Below are positions 34,018-46,065 of a DNA stretch of 64,000 nt, piece after piece. The notes beneath the pieces are model-generated. The model was not told where the DNA came from. It did not search any database and was given only the letters and a program-made list of their open reading frames with translations. Numbering within the stretch: the stretch's first letter is position 1; every line of letters starts with the position of its first letter. Position numbers and translations under genes: made by a program. The DNA comes from Eucalyptus grandis (taxonomy: Eukaryota; Streptophyta; Magnoliopsida; Myrtales; Myrtaceae): the NCBI RefSeq assembly GCF_016545825.1, contig NC_052616.1, positions 7,130,001 through 7,194,000 of the forward strand, written 5' to 3'.

Positions 34018-35742
34018 CTAAACAAGCAAAAACTGATCAGCGCATGCCAATGTGGCTAGAACATTTTGCTCTTGTGCATCAGCAACGCTCCTTTGTTGAT
34101 GGAGAGAAGTCGGACCCCACGTTTGGTTGTCCGGTGTGCCGAGTGTGGATGCGAGCATCGCATTTGTATCGTCTTATGATGGATTGGCATAAGAATTTGA
34201 ACCAAAGAGATAATCGGCATCGACCACCGGATCTATATCCATATCCGTCAAGCGATCAATCCATTCATTGTCATCATTGACTTTCTCTGCTGTCATAGGA
34301 AGTAAATCTGCATATGCACCGTCGTCAAAAGCTGGGTAAGTGGTGTTGCTGGTATCTACTAGGGTGGGAGGGACATTGGCATCTCGATTGCACCCAAAAC
34401 TCGGGGAATAACTGGCATAGCGAACTTCAGTCCCGCCGGTCGTAAGAAGCCAGTTGAGGGTTATGTTGCTGCCAAAGGCTGGAGACGTGGGGTCGCAGAT
34501 ATCTAGTCACGGGTCGTTGTCATTGTCGTAGCTGTAGCAGGAGGTGAGGATGCACGTACTGATAGATTTGTAAAATAATCTTCTTCCAATGGAGCAAGAG
34601 ATCTTGACTTGGAGTTCTGTGGTCATCAATAACTTTGCCATCGCATCCTCATCCACAGTGAATGGACCACCGAGTCTAGTTCTGTGGTCATCCACCCCTC
34701 AATCCAATCATTATTGCTTCCTTGCACCGTCACCGTCGCCATAGGAGCAAGTAAATCGGCAATTGCGTCATTGCCTGAAATCAGGGAAAATCGGGTTATC
34801 GTTATCTAAAATGCAAGGTGGGCGCCGCCCCTGCTGACATCTGAAGTTGTTCGGCATATGCGACGCTGCTGCTAACGGCTTGGGAAGTGGCGGGTTGAGC
34901 TCCATCCACTATGGATGAGGATGCCATGGCAAAGTCATAAATGACACTTGTTCGATCGCTGGAGTCGTTGAGTAAGAACATCCTCTTCGCTCGTTGATTC
35001 TCATCTTCAAATTGCACCGGTCTGTTGGCCGAAATTACAATTTCCTTGTCTTTTGATTTCTTCTCGTTTCTATAAAATTTGATTTTGCATAGGACGTACT
35101 TGCACTGCTGCATAGAGTTAAGCCAAGCGATTAACAATTTCCAGCCCATAGAGTGTCAAAAGAAAAGGGATGATACGGGAGAATTAGATTATGGAAGGAG
35201 GACCAAGAACCTTTCATTACCGCCCTATGCACAAGAACCATTCTTCCTTGAAACAAACGGATCGTTACTAATAGGCATTAAGCATCATTACATGAAAAAT
35301 CGATGCCAATATTCTACCATCAATGCGAGTCAAAGAATTATCAATAGACATGGAATGAAAACCTTACCCTCTCGTCGCACATTGAGAACTCGTACATGAT
35401 CCAGCCCCCGCTCGTTGCACTCGAGCTACGTCCACCTTGAAACTTGAAGGACTTCTTGTAGCCAACCCACTCACCAAGAATGTCAGGGATTTTCATCACG
35501 TGCTGCTCTTTCCATGTCCCGGATCCGGCGGTCCTTAAAACCCTCGACTTGTTCTTTCTCAACGTGGTGAAAATGTAGAACGTCTGCTCCAAGGTGGTGT
35601 CGAAGATCCTCCAAGGCTCTTGGCTATAGAGGTTGCACTCTTCGATAAGACCGGGAGGCAACGACACGCCCGTTGCTTTCTGCTGGAGGTAGTGAGCCAA
35701 AAGGTGCTCATTGGTTGGGCGAAACTTAACTAGCGAATTCAT
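34018..35742 (-). pseudogene. NAC-domain gene, copy 4 (long form, frameshifts and nonsense)
   Basis: The most diverged exon 1, complement(35368..35742), opens MNSLVKFRPTNEHLLAHYLQ and keeps the 125 codons and GTAAGG donor. Exon 2 keeps CKYVLCKIKFYRNEKKSKDKE. Unlike NAC1-3 it has the extra middle region (about 34320-34815). One extra A near 34808 shifts the frame compared with NAC5 (…GAAPTLHFR, then stop), and a further extra base lies near 34773. A small repeat of AGTTCTGTGGTCATC (about 34613-34627 and 34679-34693) marks a local rearrangement. In the acidic tail the Glu codon after NPS is TAA (34174-34176). The 5' flank is cut by LINE-2 about 70 bases upstream of the ATG, so its promoter is separated too. 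Confidence 0.8.
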
Positions 35743-35831
35743 GCTGGCGATGATCTCTCTCGTTCTTCTTCTTCTCTGGCTTTTGTTGCTTTCGAAGGAG
35801 AGAGTTTCGTTTTTTTTTTTTTTTTTTTTTT

Positions 35832-36220
35832 CTCGGATTCTGGGGAGAATGATTACAGGGGAAGGACCTGAAATTGCGAGCAAAAATCTGGGGCAATGAA
35901 ATTAGGGTTTGGGCGGAAAAAGGGGATGCGCTACCATGGGGTAGAGAGAGAGCTCGCAGACGCGAGAGAATGAAGAATCTGGAGTCTCGACAACCCTTCG
36001 GAAAGGAGGAATGGAGTGGCCGCTCTTTCAGGGGTAAGGTCGATTCACAGCTCTCCGCACTGATCTAAGCAAGATTGCCATAAATAGGTGAGTTTTCGTC
36101 AGTCTTCTCTTGCCTGTGCGACGCACCTGGAGATGTAGAAGCTGGTAGTCAGGTAATCTCGTGGTCGGGTAGAATCGAGCAAGATGAACATCTGAGAATC
36201 ATAGAAGAGACTATTAGTTA
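35832..36220 (+). other. LINE-2 5' untranslated region
   Basis: Purine-rich leader, without frame conservation, between the T-run and the ORF1 start. No specific promoter motif recognised. Confidence 0.5.
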
Positions 36221-37434
36221 ATGACTATGGAGAGTAAAGAAGAGAACGAAATGCGGCTGACAGCATTATGCAAAAGTCTAGGGCATCTGTGGTCGGAGGA
36301 AGATGTAGTCAAAGTATCTGATGAAATACCTCAACAAAAAAGGGAGGAATGCAGGCGAACCCTATTCGGAAAGTTATTCTCAAGACCAAATGTAAACTAT
36401 CCGGCATTTATAACCACAATGACTAAAGCATGGAAGGCAGAAGGCGTCATATGTTCGCAGAAGGAACCAGGGCTATTCACTTTTATTTTCCCTACGGAGG
36501 AGGAAAAACACCGAATACTGAGGAACTCACCTTGGTCATACTCAACCAACTTGCTAGTGTTACAGCAGTGTCTTCCAGAAATCCCAGAGCATTGTTATGA
36601 ATTCTCAAAAGCCGCCTTCTGGATTCGCATTGGAGGAGTCCCCCCTGGCTGGAGAATAGAGAAAGTATTCAATGACCTGGGGAAAAGGTTGGGAAAGGTT
36701 ACTGAAGTTCAACTCGACTCAACAAATCATGCTCAGAACAAAGGAGGCAGAGTACGAGTAGAGATTGACTTAACATTACCGTTGAAAGCGGGAGCAGTTC
36801 TGGATATAGGCAATAAATGTCTCTGGGTGGAGTTCAAATACGAGCGGCTCCCACACTACTGCTTCTCATGCGGAAGGATAGGACATTATGCCACAGACTG
36901 TCTTGAATTCCCATATGCAACATCACCCTGGGCATTGAACAAAAAAGGGTCATATGGACCATGGTTGAAGGCTGAAACCAGCGACCACAGCCCTTATTGG
37001 GATACTTTCTACGGGAAAATAGAGGAGTTTGTAGTGGAAGAGACTGCACCTGATCCACCAACTGAACCGAGGGAGAAGAATTACACTGAGCAAGAGTTGC
37101 CAAATGATATGCAACTTGTAGTCTGCAGCAAGAAAAGATCAGAAAGCAGCTCACCACAGACAATAAACCTAGCAAAAGCTCCTAATGCAGCAGAAGTTGG
37201 AGACCGTGGAAAACAGGTAATGAGCATTGAAACTCAAAATCCATTAGTATTAAAGGTTGGTAAAAACAGCAAGAAGACAATGAAAGTTCAAAAGGCAAAA
37301 AAAAAATGCATGCCGAGATATCATCCCTCATCCCAGATGATGTAGACCTTCTGGAGACCCCGGTGAATTTGATACAAGAAGGACATGATTGGGCTTTGGT
37401 GGCTAGCCCTAATAAGCCACCACAAAAGCCATGA
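36221..37434 (+). pseudogene. LINE-2 ORF1 (frameshifted near its end)
   Basis: Same protein as LINE-1 ORF1. It opens near MESKEENEMRLTALCKSLG and has a DUF4283-like region (HCYEFSKAAFWIRIGGVPPG at about residues 126-145) and a CCHC knuckle CFSCGRIGHYATDC (about residues 223-236). The frame is open for 374 codons and then stops at 37345. The cause is a run of ten A at 37297-37306. Reading on one base out of frame gives DLLETPVNL and WALVASPNKPPQKP with a TGA at 37432-37434, which aligns with the LINE-1 ORF1 end (NWAMVACPKKPPTDK). That original TGA overlaps the ORF2 ATG at 37431 as ATGA. Confidence 0.85.
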
Positions 37435-40400
37435 AAATAGTGAGTTGGAATTGTCAGGGGCTGGGTAACCCCGACAATCCAGAGTTAAGAGCTATTAATG
37501 CTCGTGAAAGGCCCAACATAGTTTTTCTTATGGAAACGAAAAATAAAACAACCAGGGTGGAAAAGATTTGCAAAAAGCTTCAGTTTCAACAACTTTATCT
37601 AGTGGATCCGACAGGAACAGCGGGGGGATTGGCAATTATGTGGCATGATGAACTAAGCTTAAAGGTGCAAAACAGCTCACAGCACTTCCTTGATGTACAG
37701 TGTACAGATCCTGAAAGTAAAAAGAAATTGCAGATTACCTTCCTCCATGCATCTATTGATTTTGGAGAGAGGATGGAGTTATGGCAACAGCTGGGAATCC
37801 TCAAACCTTCAGGCTCCATTCCCTGGATCTGCATGGGAGATTTCAATGAGATTCTATATGCATGGGAGAAAATTGGGAAAAAGGAGGCAGACAATCGAAG
37901 AATCGCAGCTTTCAGAAATATGGTTAATGACTTATCCCTGATGGATGTAGAAAGCCACGGATGCGCTTTTACATGGGCTAATAACGGGGAGGGAGATGAG
38001 TTGGTAAAAAAAGACTCGTCGAGTACTATGTAATATGGAATGGAGAGTTACCTTTCATGAAGCAGAAGTCCAGGCGCTCCCTGCTATAGGATCAGACCAC
38101 AGTCCCCTCATCCTTCGCCTGTATCCTCTAGTAAACAAAAGGAAAAAACAGTTCAAATTGGAAACCTTCTGGATGGATCATGCAGAATTTCAGGAAGTTA
38201 TCAGGCAAGTCTGGGAAGATACTTCAACTCCACAGCACATCTTTGCAGAAAAATTAGGGAGAACATCGAAAGAATTAACGAAGTGGAGCAAAGAAAAGTT
38301 CTCAAATGCTTATTCCCAGATCAAAGAGCTTAACCAAGCTTTACAAGCAATCACTAATCAAAAAGCTCAGCACACAAATAGATAGAAAGTGCAGAATATT
38401 ATCAGCCAAATAGCAACATTGAGAAGACAGAAGAACAATTCAGGGGATGAGGTCACGTATCAAATGGCTACATTGGGGAGACCAAAACACCAGTTTTTTC
38501 CATGCCACGACAATCCAAAGGCGACACCAAAATCGTATTACAATGTTGCAATTAGAGGAAAATCGGTGGTGTAGGGAGCCGGCAACAATAAAACAACATA
38601 TTATAGCTTTCTATGAAAAACTCGTATAGCTCGAGGACAAAGACACTACCAACCGATATTAGAACAATGCCCATCACCAATCACAGAAAGGATGAATGCA
38701 GATCTGATGGCTATACCACTATTGGAAGAAATCAAGGAAGCAGTGTTCCAATTGGGAGCTCTCAAGGCTCCAGGACCAGATGGATTCAATGGAGCTTTCT
38801 ATCAAAAATCATGGGCAACTATAAAAACTGACCTGCTGCAACTTGTACTGGAGTTCTTTCAAACAGGGGTGCTTGACCACAAGCTAAACCAGACCCATAT
38901 TGTGTTGATCCCGAAAGTAAAAGGCCCCGAGACAATTAGTCAATACAGCCCATCGGTCGTGTAACTTCAGCTACAAGATTATTTCCAAAATATTAGCAAA
39001 AGACTCAAAAAATGGTTGCCACTTATCATTGAACCGGAAAGGTGGAGCCTTCGTCTCGGGGCGGCAAATACAGGACAACATCTTTATTGTCCAGGAAATT
39101 CTGCATCAGCTGCGAATAACCAAAAGGAAGACAAAACATCAGGCAATTGTAAAGCTTGATATGCAGAAAGCATATGATCGCATAGAATGGGACTTCGTGA
39201 GGGATCTAATGCTGCATATGGGATTCGATGCCAAATGGGTCTCCCTAATTATGCAATGCATAACAACGGTTACTTTCAGCTTAAAGATCAATGGTGAACC
39301 AACCTCTTTCTTCCATCCATCGAGGGGTCTCGAGACAAGGCGATCCCCTCTCACCCTATATCTTCATCCCGATATCCAATGTCTTAACCTCGGATGTTGA
39401 GGAAAGCATTAGCGAAGGTACACTCAAAGGAATACGGTGAATAAACATTGCCCTCAGCTTTCACATTTGATGTTTGCCGATGATGTTATATGTTTTCTAG
39501 ATGGGACTCTTACGAGAATGCCGAACCTTGCCCTCATATTAACCCAATCTTGCTATGCAACGGGACAATCAGTAAATTTGAATAAATCGGGGTTTATTTT
39601 AGTGGACATTGCCCAGAAATTTTACAACACAACCGCCACACAAGTTGAGAGTCCCTATACTAAAGAAAACAGGTAAATACTTGGGCATACCTGCGAGTGG
39701 GGACAATCAAAAAATCGATGTTTTCGTGGATCTGGATAGAGTAAACTCCAAGTTAGCGAGGATGGAAAGAAAAATGCTTACAAAGGCTGGTAAGGAAGTG
39801 CTAATAAAGAGTGTGGTGCAATCCCTACCTACCTATGCCATGTCCATATTCAAGCTGCCTGTTTCGATTTGCCGAGCTATAGAACAACGGATAGCGTCCT
39901 TTTGGTGGCAGAACGGTGATGCGAAAAGAGGCCCGCATTGGAAAACTGGGAAATGTTAAAAACTAGAAAAGATGCAAAGCGGCATGGGCTTTAAGGATTT
40001 GATTACCTTCAATCGAGCCATGCTAGGTAAACAGCCCGGCGTCTAGTTTCCTCTCCTTCGATCTATGGTGCGAGAATGATTAAAGGGATTTATTTCCCTC
40101 ATGGAGATCTATGGAACGCGTCCAAGGGCAATCGACCATCATGGGGCTGGCGCAGCTTAATGCTTGCGAGATACCATCAAAAGCAATGTTAAATGGTCGT
40201 AGGGGATGGGAAATCAATTCGCATAAGAGAAGACAGGTGGCTATCACAAGGCACAATAGGTGGAACAGCAAACCACACAGAGCCTCAACTTGTGTCTGAA
40301 CTGATCAATCCAGAATCCAGAGAATGGAAAAAGCAACTAATTGACAATCATTATGAAGAAAAAATTGCAAATGAAATTGTAGCAATTCCCTTACATCAGC

Positions 40401-41545
40401 AACCAATGCAAGACACACTAATATGGACAGTAGTGGTTTCGGACAATATTCTGTCAAGAGTGGATATAATGAAGCAAGAAAATCACTAGCCACACAGATC
40501 GAATCGGCCATCATGTTCCTTTCAACCGCCACGAACCTTGTGGACACAAATTTGGAGTCTTGATGTGCCTCCAAAGGTTCGCTTCTTCATCCGGAGCCTA
40601 TGCCAAAACGCCCTCCCGACGAAGGAAAACCTATACGAAGGAAAATTGTAAGCGACCCACGATGCCCGGTATGCAGTTCGAGTATGGAAACTACAGAGCA
40701 CTTGCTGTTTCTTTGTAAATGGACAAAGCGAGTATGGCAAGACCCGATTTTTGAGCAGATCAGGCCAAACAACAGCATCAATCGCACGGATCGTGGCTTC
40801 TAACAGCTTTCGGAAGAGATCGAACTTACCCGCCGTGAACTCATTAGTCCGATCCCGTGGAACATCCGGAAGGCGAGAAACAACCGGATCTTCCGAGCAA
40901 AGGAACCCCAACCAGCAGATCTGCCATTGTTAATAGCAAAGGAACAACGGTACACGATCAGCACGGTAGATCGAAAAGGCGAGCGAGCTCTCAATCAAAA
41001 CTCACCGCGCACCGGGAGGCCTCCGGAAGGGCTAAACCTGAAGTTGAATGTAGATGCGTCGTGGAGACCCGGAGATTTCCTCGCTCCGTCGCCGGTATCG
41101 CACGAGATGCAGCTGGTAGGGTGCTCGACGGCTTGCGGCAACAGCCTAGGGTTTCCTCGGCGGAAGCGGAAACTCAAGCAATTCCTCACGGGATTTCGTT
41201 TCGCACGAACTCAAGCCGAACCACGTGCGAGATCTTGGAAGTCCAAGCGGAAGCTACTTCATAGAAAGCGACTGCTCTGCGGTAGAAATGGTCATGGGCC
41301 GGGCCGCACATACATGGGACCTTAAAGAAATTGTTCACGTGTGTACGCATGGGCTTCAGCGGGACAATGGCTTCACGGTGATTTATAGCCCACGAGAAAC
41401 CAATGCAGCAGCGGATTGGATTGCTCGACACCATCGACAAAACACCCTCCCACGTAATTGGGTGTCTTCCCCCCCTCTTCCCCTATGGAATATATTATGT
41501 GCAGATCTTTCCCCTTCTGTGGTTTGTAAGAATTCTCTTAATTAA
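37431..41545 (+). pseudogene. LINE-2 ORF2: endonuclease/reverse transcriptase/RNase H relic
   Basis: Begins MKIVSWNCQGLGNP (AP-type endonuclease), with METK, GDFNEI and, after a frame break at about 38030, GSDHSPLIL. Reverse-transcriptase pieces lie in several frames: ALKAPGPDGFNGAFYQKSW (near 38757), KLDMQKAYDRIEWDFV (near 39150), a damaged GLRQGDPLSP (now GLETRRSPLTL, near 39325) and MFADDVICFLDG (near 39470). KMLTKAGKEVLIKSVVQSLP follows. The zinc-binding segment (CPVCSSSMETTEHLLFLC, near 40660) and the RNase H end (FIESDCSAVEMV, ADWIARHH, about 41256-41430) remain recognisable. At least eight frame changes or stops make it non-functional. Confidence 0.88.
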
Positions 41546-41601
41546 GTAATAGTCACTTCTATTTTGACCAAAAAAAAAAAAAAAAAGGAGAGAGTTTCGT
41601 T

Positions 41602-42534
41602 CTCTTGTGCTTTTGTAAACGTTGGAATGAAGAAGGCCACAAGATAAATCAAATTCCATTAGCAATAACCGTCAACAGATTTAATCTGCTTAAATAATGA
41701 ATTATGGGGCGTGGGAGACATAGAAAGCCAAGACGAAATTCAATCAAAGATTTGATCAAAGATTTTATCAGGGCAGCTAAGACGAAGTTACGAAAAATCA
41801 AACGATATACGAACTTCTCATTAGCTAAACTATAGATAAAACAAACTGTCTTTCCTTTTTTTAGCAAAAAACCTAGCACGGCTGAATACATTATCTGGTA
41901 GAAAACGATAAATAAAGATGCATAGAGAAGTGCGAGTGAACGATATTTCTCACTAATCGACTAGTTGTCACTTTCATCAACCCGCTTTGCAATGATTAAT
42001 TATTTTGTTTTTGTCACATTTTTATTAGAATTTAGATGTGTCAATACTTCCAAGACCTGAAATTTTTATAATTTACGATTTGTGCAAACTTCTTCCATCC
42101 AAACATCAAAGGAAATTCCGTGTGCTTCATATGCTTTTGTAGAAGACAAGTGAACCTTCATGGTTGACGAGTCGATCAAGCCCGTGCTCGAAATCGGATT
42201 TATTAGGGGGTGGCCACCGGCTACCCTATCAACCATTTAATCGAAGAGCCAATTATAAAATTCCATGAGCACATATAGTACGGGAAAAAAATGGTGAAAA
42301 TCATGATATGAAGTGTCTTTGGAAGTGGGTAAGGGGTGAGGGCGGAACGGTCACGGCCAGGTGACGGTAGAATGCGGGTGGGTGAGAGACGTGGTTGGGA
42401 TTAGTTGGGATTGAAGGCAAGGGAGAAGGAGGCGCAGAGCTTTCGCGTGCGCGACTCCACGAAAACGAACGCGAACCAACTCTTGCGTCTTCGTTTTCCA
42501 ATTTTGCGCGCCCGAGCGTCATCGCAACCGTACC
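41602..42534. other. Unassigned region downstream of LINE-2
   Basis: About 930 bases that I could not match to the tandem unit or to any known family. It resumes after the LINE-2 target duplication with TCTCTTGTGCTTTTG. A GC-richer patch lies at about 42330-42520; short frames on both strands there have no recognisable domain. No RNA gene seen. Confidence 0.4.
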
Positions 42535-44016
42535 TTGATCACAATTCACACAATCTGTCACTTTTCACTAAACTATTTTTAGTATTGAAAAACAAGAAAA
42601 TCAAGAAATTGGACTGAGTCTTCAATTCGGGTTGTTTTAGATTTGAGGTGCGTTTTGATTCAAAGTTAATGTACACTCTAATGATTCGGGATTCAGAAAT
42701 TTGAATCGGATCATTTACAAACCTTGCTGGCAGCGGGTCCGAGAGAAGCTACAGATGGCCCGTTGCGCCTGTGTCGCTAGACGGGTAGAGAGGTTGATTC
42801 GTATAGTGTGGACATTCGTCATTTAATTTCTTCCTTTTCGTCTCGTCCTTCTCGGCTTATCGCGTCTTAGTTAATTTATGTCTTCCGCCGTCGCTGTGTG
42901 GTATGGCTGGATTGTTATCCGACGTAACTTCCCTCTCATCGGGAGTCAACGTCACAAGGAGGTGGTGGATCTGCTTTTGCTGGCATGATTGGTTGCAACG
43001 GTCGCTTCCAAGTCAATCCAATTTAATTTTCTTGTCCACGTATTGTATGGACATGCAGTAAATTCTTAGTAATGTCTGGTGAACCCAGCTTAGGTGTCCC
43101 GTCAGATGAGGCGAGTTCCCACATAAAATTGTTATGATTCAATGGCACATGTGCATTGAATCTTGACAGAGAATGAACACCTCATCTCTTGATGCGCGTT
43201 ACCATTTGGCAAAGTGTGAACACCCGAGCTCCAATCCACAAAAGATGCTATTGGAGCACACTTGTCATTGGGATAGTAGGTCCTGAGTCATACTTTCTCC
43301 AAGCAATTTGATCACGATAGGGAATTTTCATTATTATCATAGTCTTTGAACTCCAATGAATTCAATTAAAAGCTACTTTCGGTACTTCCCATTTTCAGAG
43401 CTATTGTCTATTGCTATCAGTTGGCATCCAACGCCAGATTTGATGCCACATGGACTACATGTCTACAGTGTGCTGATCACAGGAAGTTTGATTACTTGAT
43501 CACTAACTTGAAGAGTCATTAAACTATGTAAAATTTGCACATATAAACAAGAAGATAGAGTGGATAAAGAAAAAAAAAGAAATGTTAAATTAAGGATATT
43601 AACTTGTTGTAGCTATGCAGACATATAAAATCATGATAGTTTTTTTTTTTTTAAATTTCATCAGTGTCCTAAATAAATTTTATGTCTAAAACATAAATCA
43701 AATGATATTTTTGAAATTAAAGACGAAAGCTATGTACCGTAAAAAATAAGAATACTAATTCTCTTCATATGATACTATATTTATATCAATCGATTTTCAA
43801 CCTTGGGGTATGCATGCAAATTCTTGTTTATTTTTCTCTTTTATTAGCATGAGACGTTCTTATACTGGGAACACAACCAGACACCGACAACATGCAATTC
43901 TAAGCATTGTTCATCTTCACTCGTTATTCTACTCAAACTCTATTTATTTCATGAAAAACATTGTTCAAAGTTTCTAGCGTAGGACGAAGTTTAAGTTATT
44001 AGAAGTATATTGTCTA
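42535..44016. repeat. Tandem duplication upstream of NAC4, first copy (D1)
   Basis: About 1.48 kb starting near ACAATTCACACAATCTGTCA. It contains a conserved block (TGGATCTGCTTTTGCTGGCA, near 42965) and then a shortened copy of the unit's AT-rich spacer (from TTAAATTAAGGATATTAAC at 43587). The spacer jumps from its start straight to CATATGATACTATATTTATA and the GTATGCATGCAA region, having lost about 1 kb. The second copy (D2) starts near 44017. Divergence by eye is far higher than between the NAC units, so this duplication is older. No gene seen. Confidence 0.7.
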
Positions 44017-44198
44017 TAATTCATACACAATCTCTCATTTTTCACTAGACTTCTTTTTAATATTTCAAAAACAAAAAAAACCAAGAAATCAAACTGAGTC
44101 TTTGATTAGGGTTTATTAGATTTGAGGTGCAATTTGGTTTAAAGTTAATACACACTTAAACAATTTGAGATTTTAGAAAATTTGAACCAAATCATTTA

Positions 44199-44963
44199 GG
44201 GCCTGCATGTTTGTGTTTCTTTTTTTTGTTCATGAACAATTTTCTGTTTTTTTGTTTCTGGGAACAAAAAAAGAACAAAAACGTGTTTGTTTGCGTTTTT
44301 GTTCAAAATCTGTTTTTTTGTTCTAGGAATAAAATTAGAACATAAATAAGAAAAAAAAAGTTGTTTTTTTGTTCCAGAAACGCTTTTGAAGAATTGAAAG
44401 AACAAAAACATAAGAAACACTTTTTCTTTTTTTTTTTTTTTGACGGTTGCTAGCCTCGGCCATGGTCGGCGACCGGCCGTTGAGGGTCGGCGACCTTGCC
44501 GGAGGGTCGCCGACCCTTGGCGAGGCCAAGCATCGTTGGCCCCTAGCGAGGCTTAGGCTCGCCCGCATTGGGCGAGGTGGCTAGGAGAGCTCGGCCTCGC
44601 CGGATTTGCGTGAGCCCGAGCTCACCTAGCCAAGGCAAAGCCGCCGACCTTCGTCGGCCGGTTGCCGGCCATGGCCGAGGCCAGCGACCGGCCAAAAGAA
44701 GAAAAAAAAAAAAAAAGAAAGAAAAAAGGGAAAAATAAAATAAAATATTAAAAATTAAAAGAAACAAAAAAGAACACAAATTTACCAAACGTGTTTCTAT
44801 TCCTTTTTATTCTTGGAACAAGTTTACTAAACGCGTCTTTCTGATAAAAAATTGTTCCCCGGAACAGAAATAGTTTTTTCTATTTTTATTCTCCGGAACA
44901 ATTTTTGAACAGACTTTACCAAAATAAAAACAATTTTTAAACGAAACATAAACAAATGCACCC
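44199..44963. mobile_element. Tourist-like (PIF/Harbinger) foldback MITE
   Basis: The left end GGGCCTGCATGTTTGTGTTTC and the inverted right end GGGTGCATTTGTTTATGTTTC pair imperfectly. The 3-bp target duplication TTA lies at 44196-44198 and 44964-44966, and D1 gives the empty site ATCATTTACAAACC (near 42709). A 3-bp TTA/TWA duplication with GGG ends is typical of PIF/Harbinger MITEs. The arms are built of repeated GTTCC/GGAAC and T-run words. The GC-rich centre (about 44443-44700) is itself an inverted repeat around GGCCATGGTCGGCGACCGG. No transposase inside. Confidence 0.82.
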
Positions 44964-45061
44964 TTACAAACCCAACCCGGCGACGGCCCGACAGAGGCTA
45001 TAAATGGCCCATCGTGCTTGTGCCGGGTACAGAGGTTGATCAATATAATGTAGGTATCATT

Positions 45062-45063
45062 TA

Positions 45064-45105
<42 letters not shown>

Positions 45106-45310
45106 TGGACAGGAGGAACCAACTTACAGCCAACAGTCGCGCCGTAAACCTCTTGGTGACGCTAGCGTAGGACCTACCACCACGGCATCACTCTTAAGTT
45201 ACCAAGTAATTCTTTCGGCCTCCTTGCATTGCAAGGGCTTCAAACTCCTCACCTCTCTCACAAAGGATCATTGAAACCTACACGTCTGAGCCACCACGGC
45301 CAGTGATAGT
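45062..45310 (-). mobile_element. Probable tRNA-derived SINE with (TA)n tail
   Basis: Compared with D1 this is an insertion of about 240 bases. On the minus strand it begins near GGCCGTGGTGGCTCAGACG. The word TGGCTCAGACG (complement of 45283-45293) fits the Pol III A box TRGYNNARNNG fully. GTTTGAAGC (complement of 45237-45245) fits the B box GWTCRANNC with one mismatch, about 40 bases further on. The element ends in a (TA)n run (about 45068-45102). No clear target duplication seen, so the borders are approximate. Confidence 0.5.
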
Positions 45311-46065
45311 ATTTTCCTTTTTGGTCTCGTCCTTTCAACTAATCTCGTCTCCGTTAACTTATGTCTTTGCGTCCGTTGGTTGTGTGGCGTGGCTGGATTA
45401 TGATCCGATGCACCTTTCCTTTCATCAGGAGTCAACTTCAGGAGGAGGTGGCGGGTCTGCCTTTGCTGGCATGATTGATTGCACCTGTCCCTTGGAAGTC
45501 AATCCAATTTAATCTTCTGTCCAGGTGTTGCACCGACACGCGGTTAATTCTTGATAATGTCTAGCGGGCCCAGCACAAGTGTGCCGCCATGAGTTTCCAC
45601 GAGAAATTCATACTCTCCGATGGTGTACGTGCATGGAATCTCGATAGAGTATGAACACCTCAGCTCTCGATGCATGTCGCAATCTGGCAAAGTGTGAACA
45701 TCTTAGCTCGGAGCCATAGAAGATACTATTGGAGCGCGACTCGTCATCAAAATAGAAGGTCCTAAGTCAATAGTTTCTAGAAGCAATCTGACTATGATAG
45801 GGAATTTTCTTTACTGTCATGGTCTTTGAGCTCCAACGAATTTAATAAATAGCTACTAATTGTTTTGGTACTTCTCATTTTTAGAACCATTACCTATAGC
45901 TATAAGTTTCAACCAACATTGGACTCGATGCCACGTCGACTACATGTCTACATTGTGTAGACCGCATGAAGTTTGATTGCTTGTTCACTAATTAGGAGAA
46001 TCATTTAGATCGTAAAATTTGCACATATAAATGAGAAAATAGATTGGATAAAAGGAAAAAAAAAG

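Larger units (their letters stand above)
35812..41586 (+). mobile_element. LINE-2: degenerate plant L1-type retrotransposon
   Basis: Flanked by a 15-bp perfect target duplication GGAGAGAGTTTCGTT (35797-35811 and 41587-41601), with a poly(A) tail just before the second copy. Body about 5.78 kb, on the plus strand. It starts with a run of about 20 T directly after the left duplication, which is odd for a LINE 5' end. It is related to LINE-1 but clearly diverged, and its reading frames are broken many times. It sits directly upstream of NAC4. Confidence 0.92.
44017..46065. repeat. Tandem duplication upstream of NAC4, second copy (D2), with two inserts
   Basis: Matches D1 from TACACAATCTCTCATTTTTC on. 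It is lengthened by a Tourist-like MITE (44199-44963) and a probable SINE (about 45062-45310). Matching blocks include GGCTGGATTATGATCCGATG (near 45391) against GGCTGGATTGTTATCCGACG (near 42907). The full-length AT-rich spacer follows from 46066. No gene seen. Confidence 0.72.

Noticed and set aside
42301..42617. Overlapping short frames on both strands near the GC-rich patch
   Set aside because: No domain, no sister copy to test conservation, low complexity.
45014..45274. 86-codon frame with an Ile-Tyr repeat
   Set aside because: Made from the (TA)n tail and the antisense of the probable SINE.
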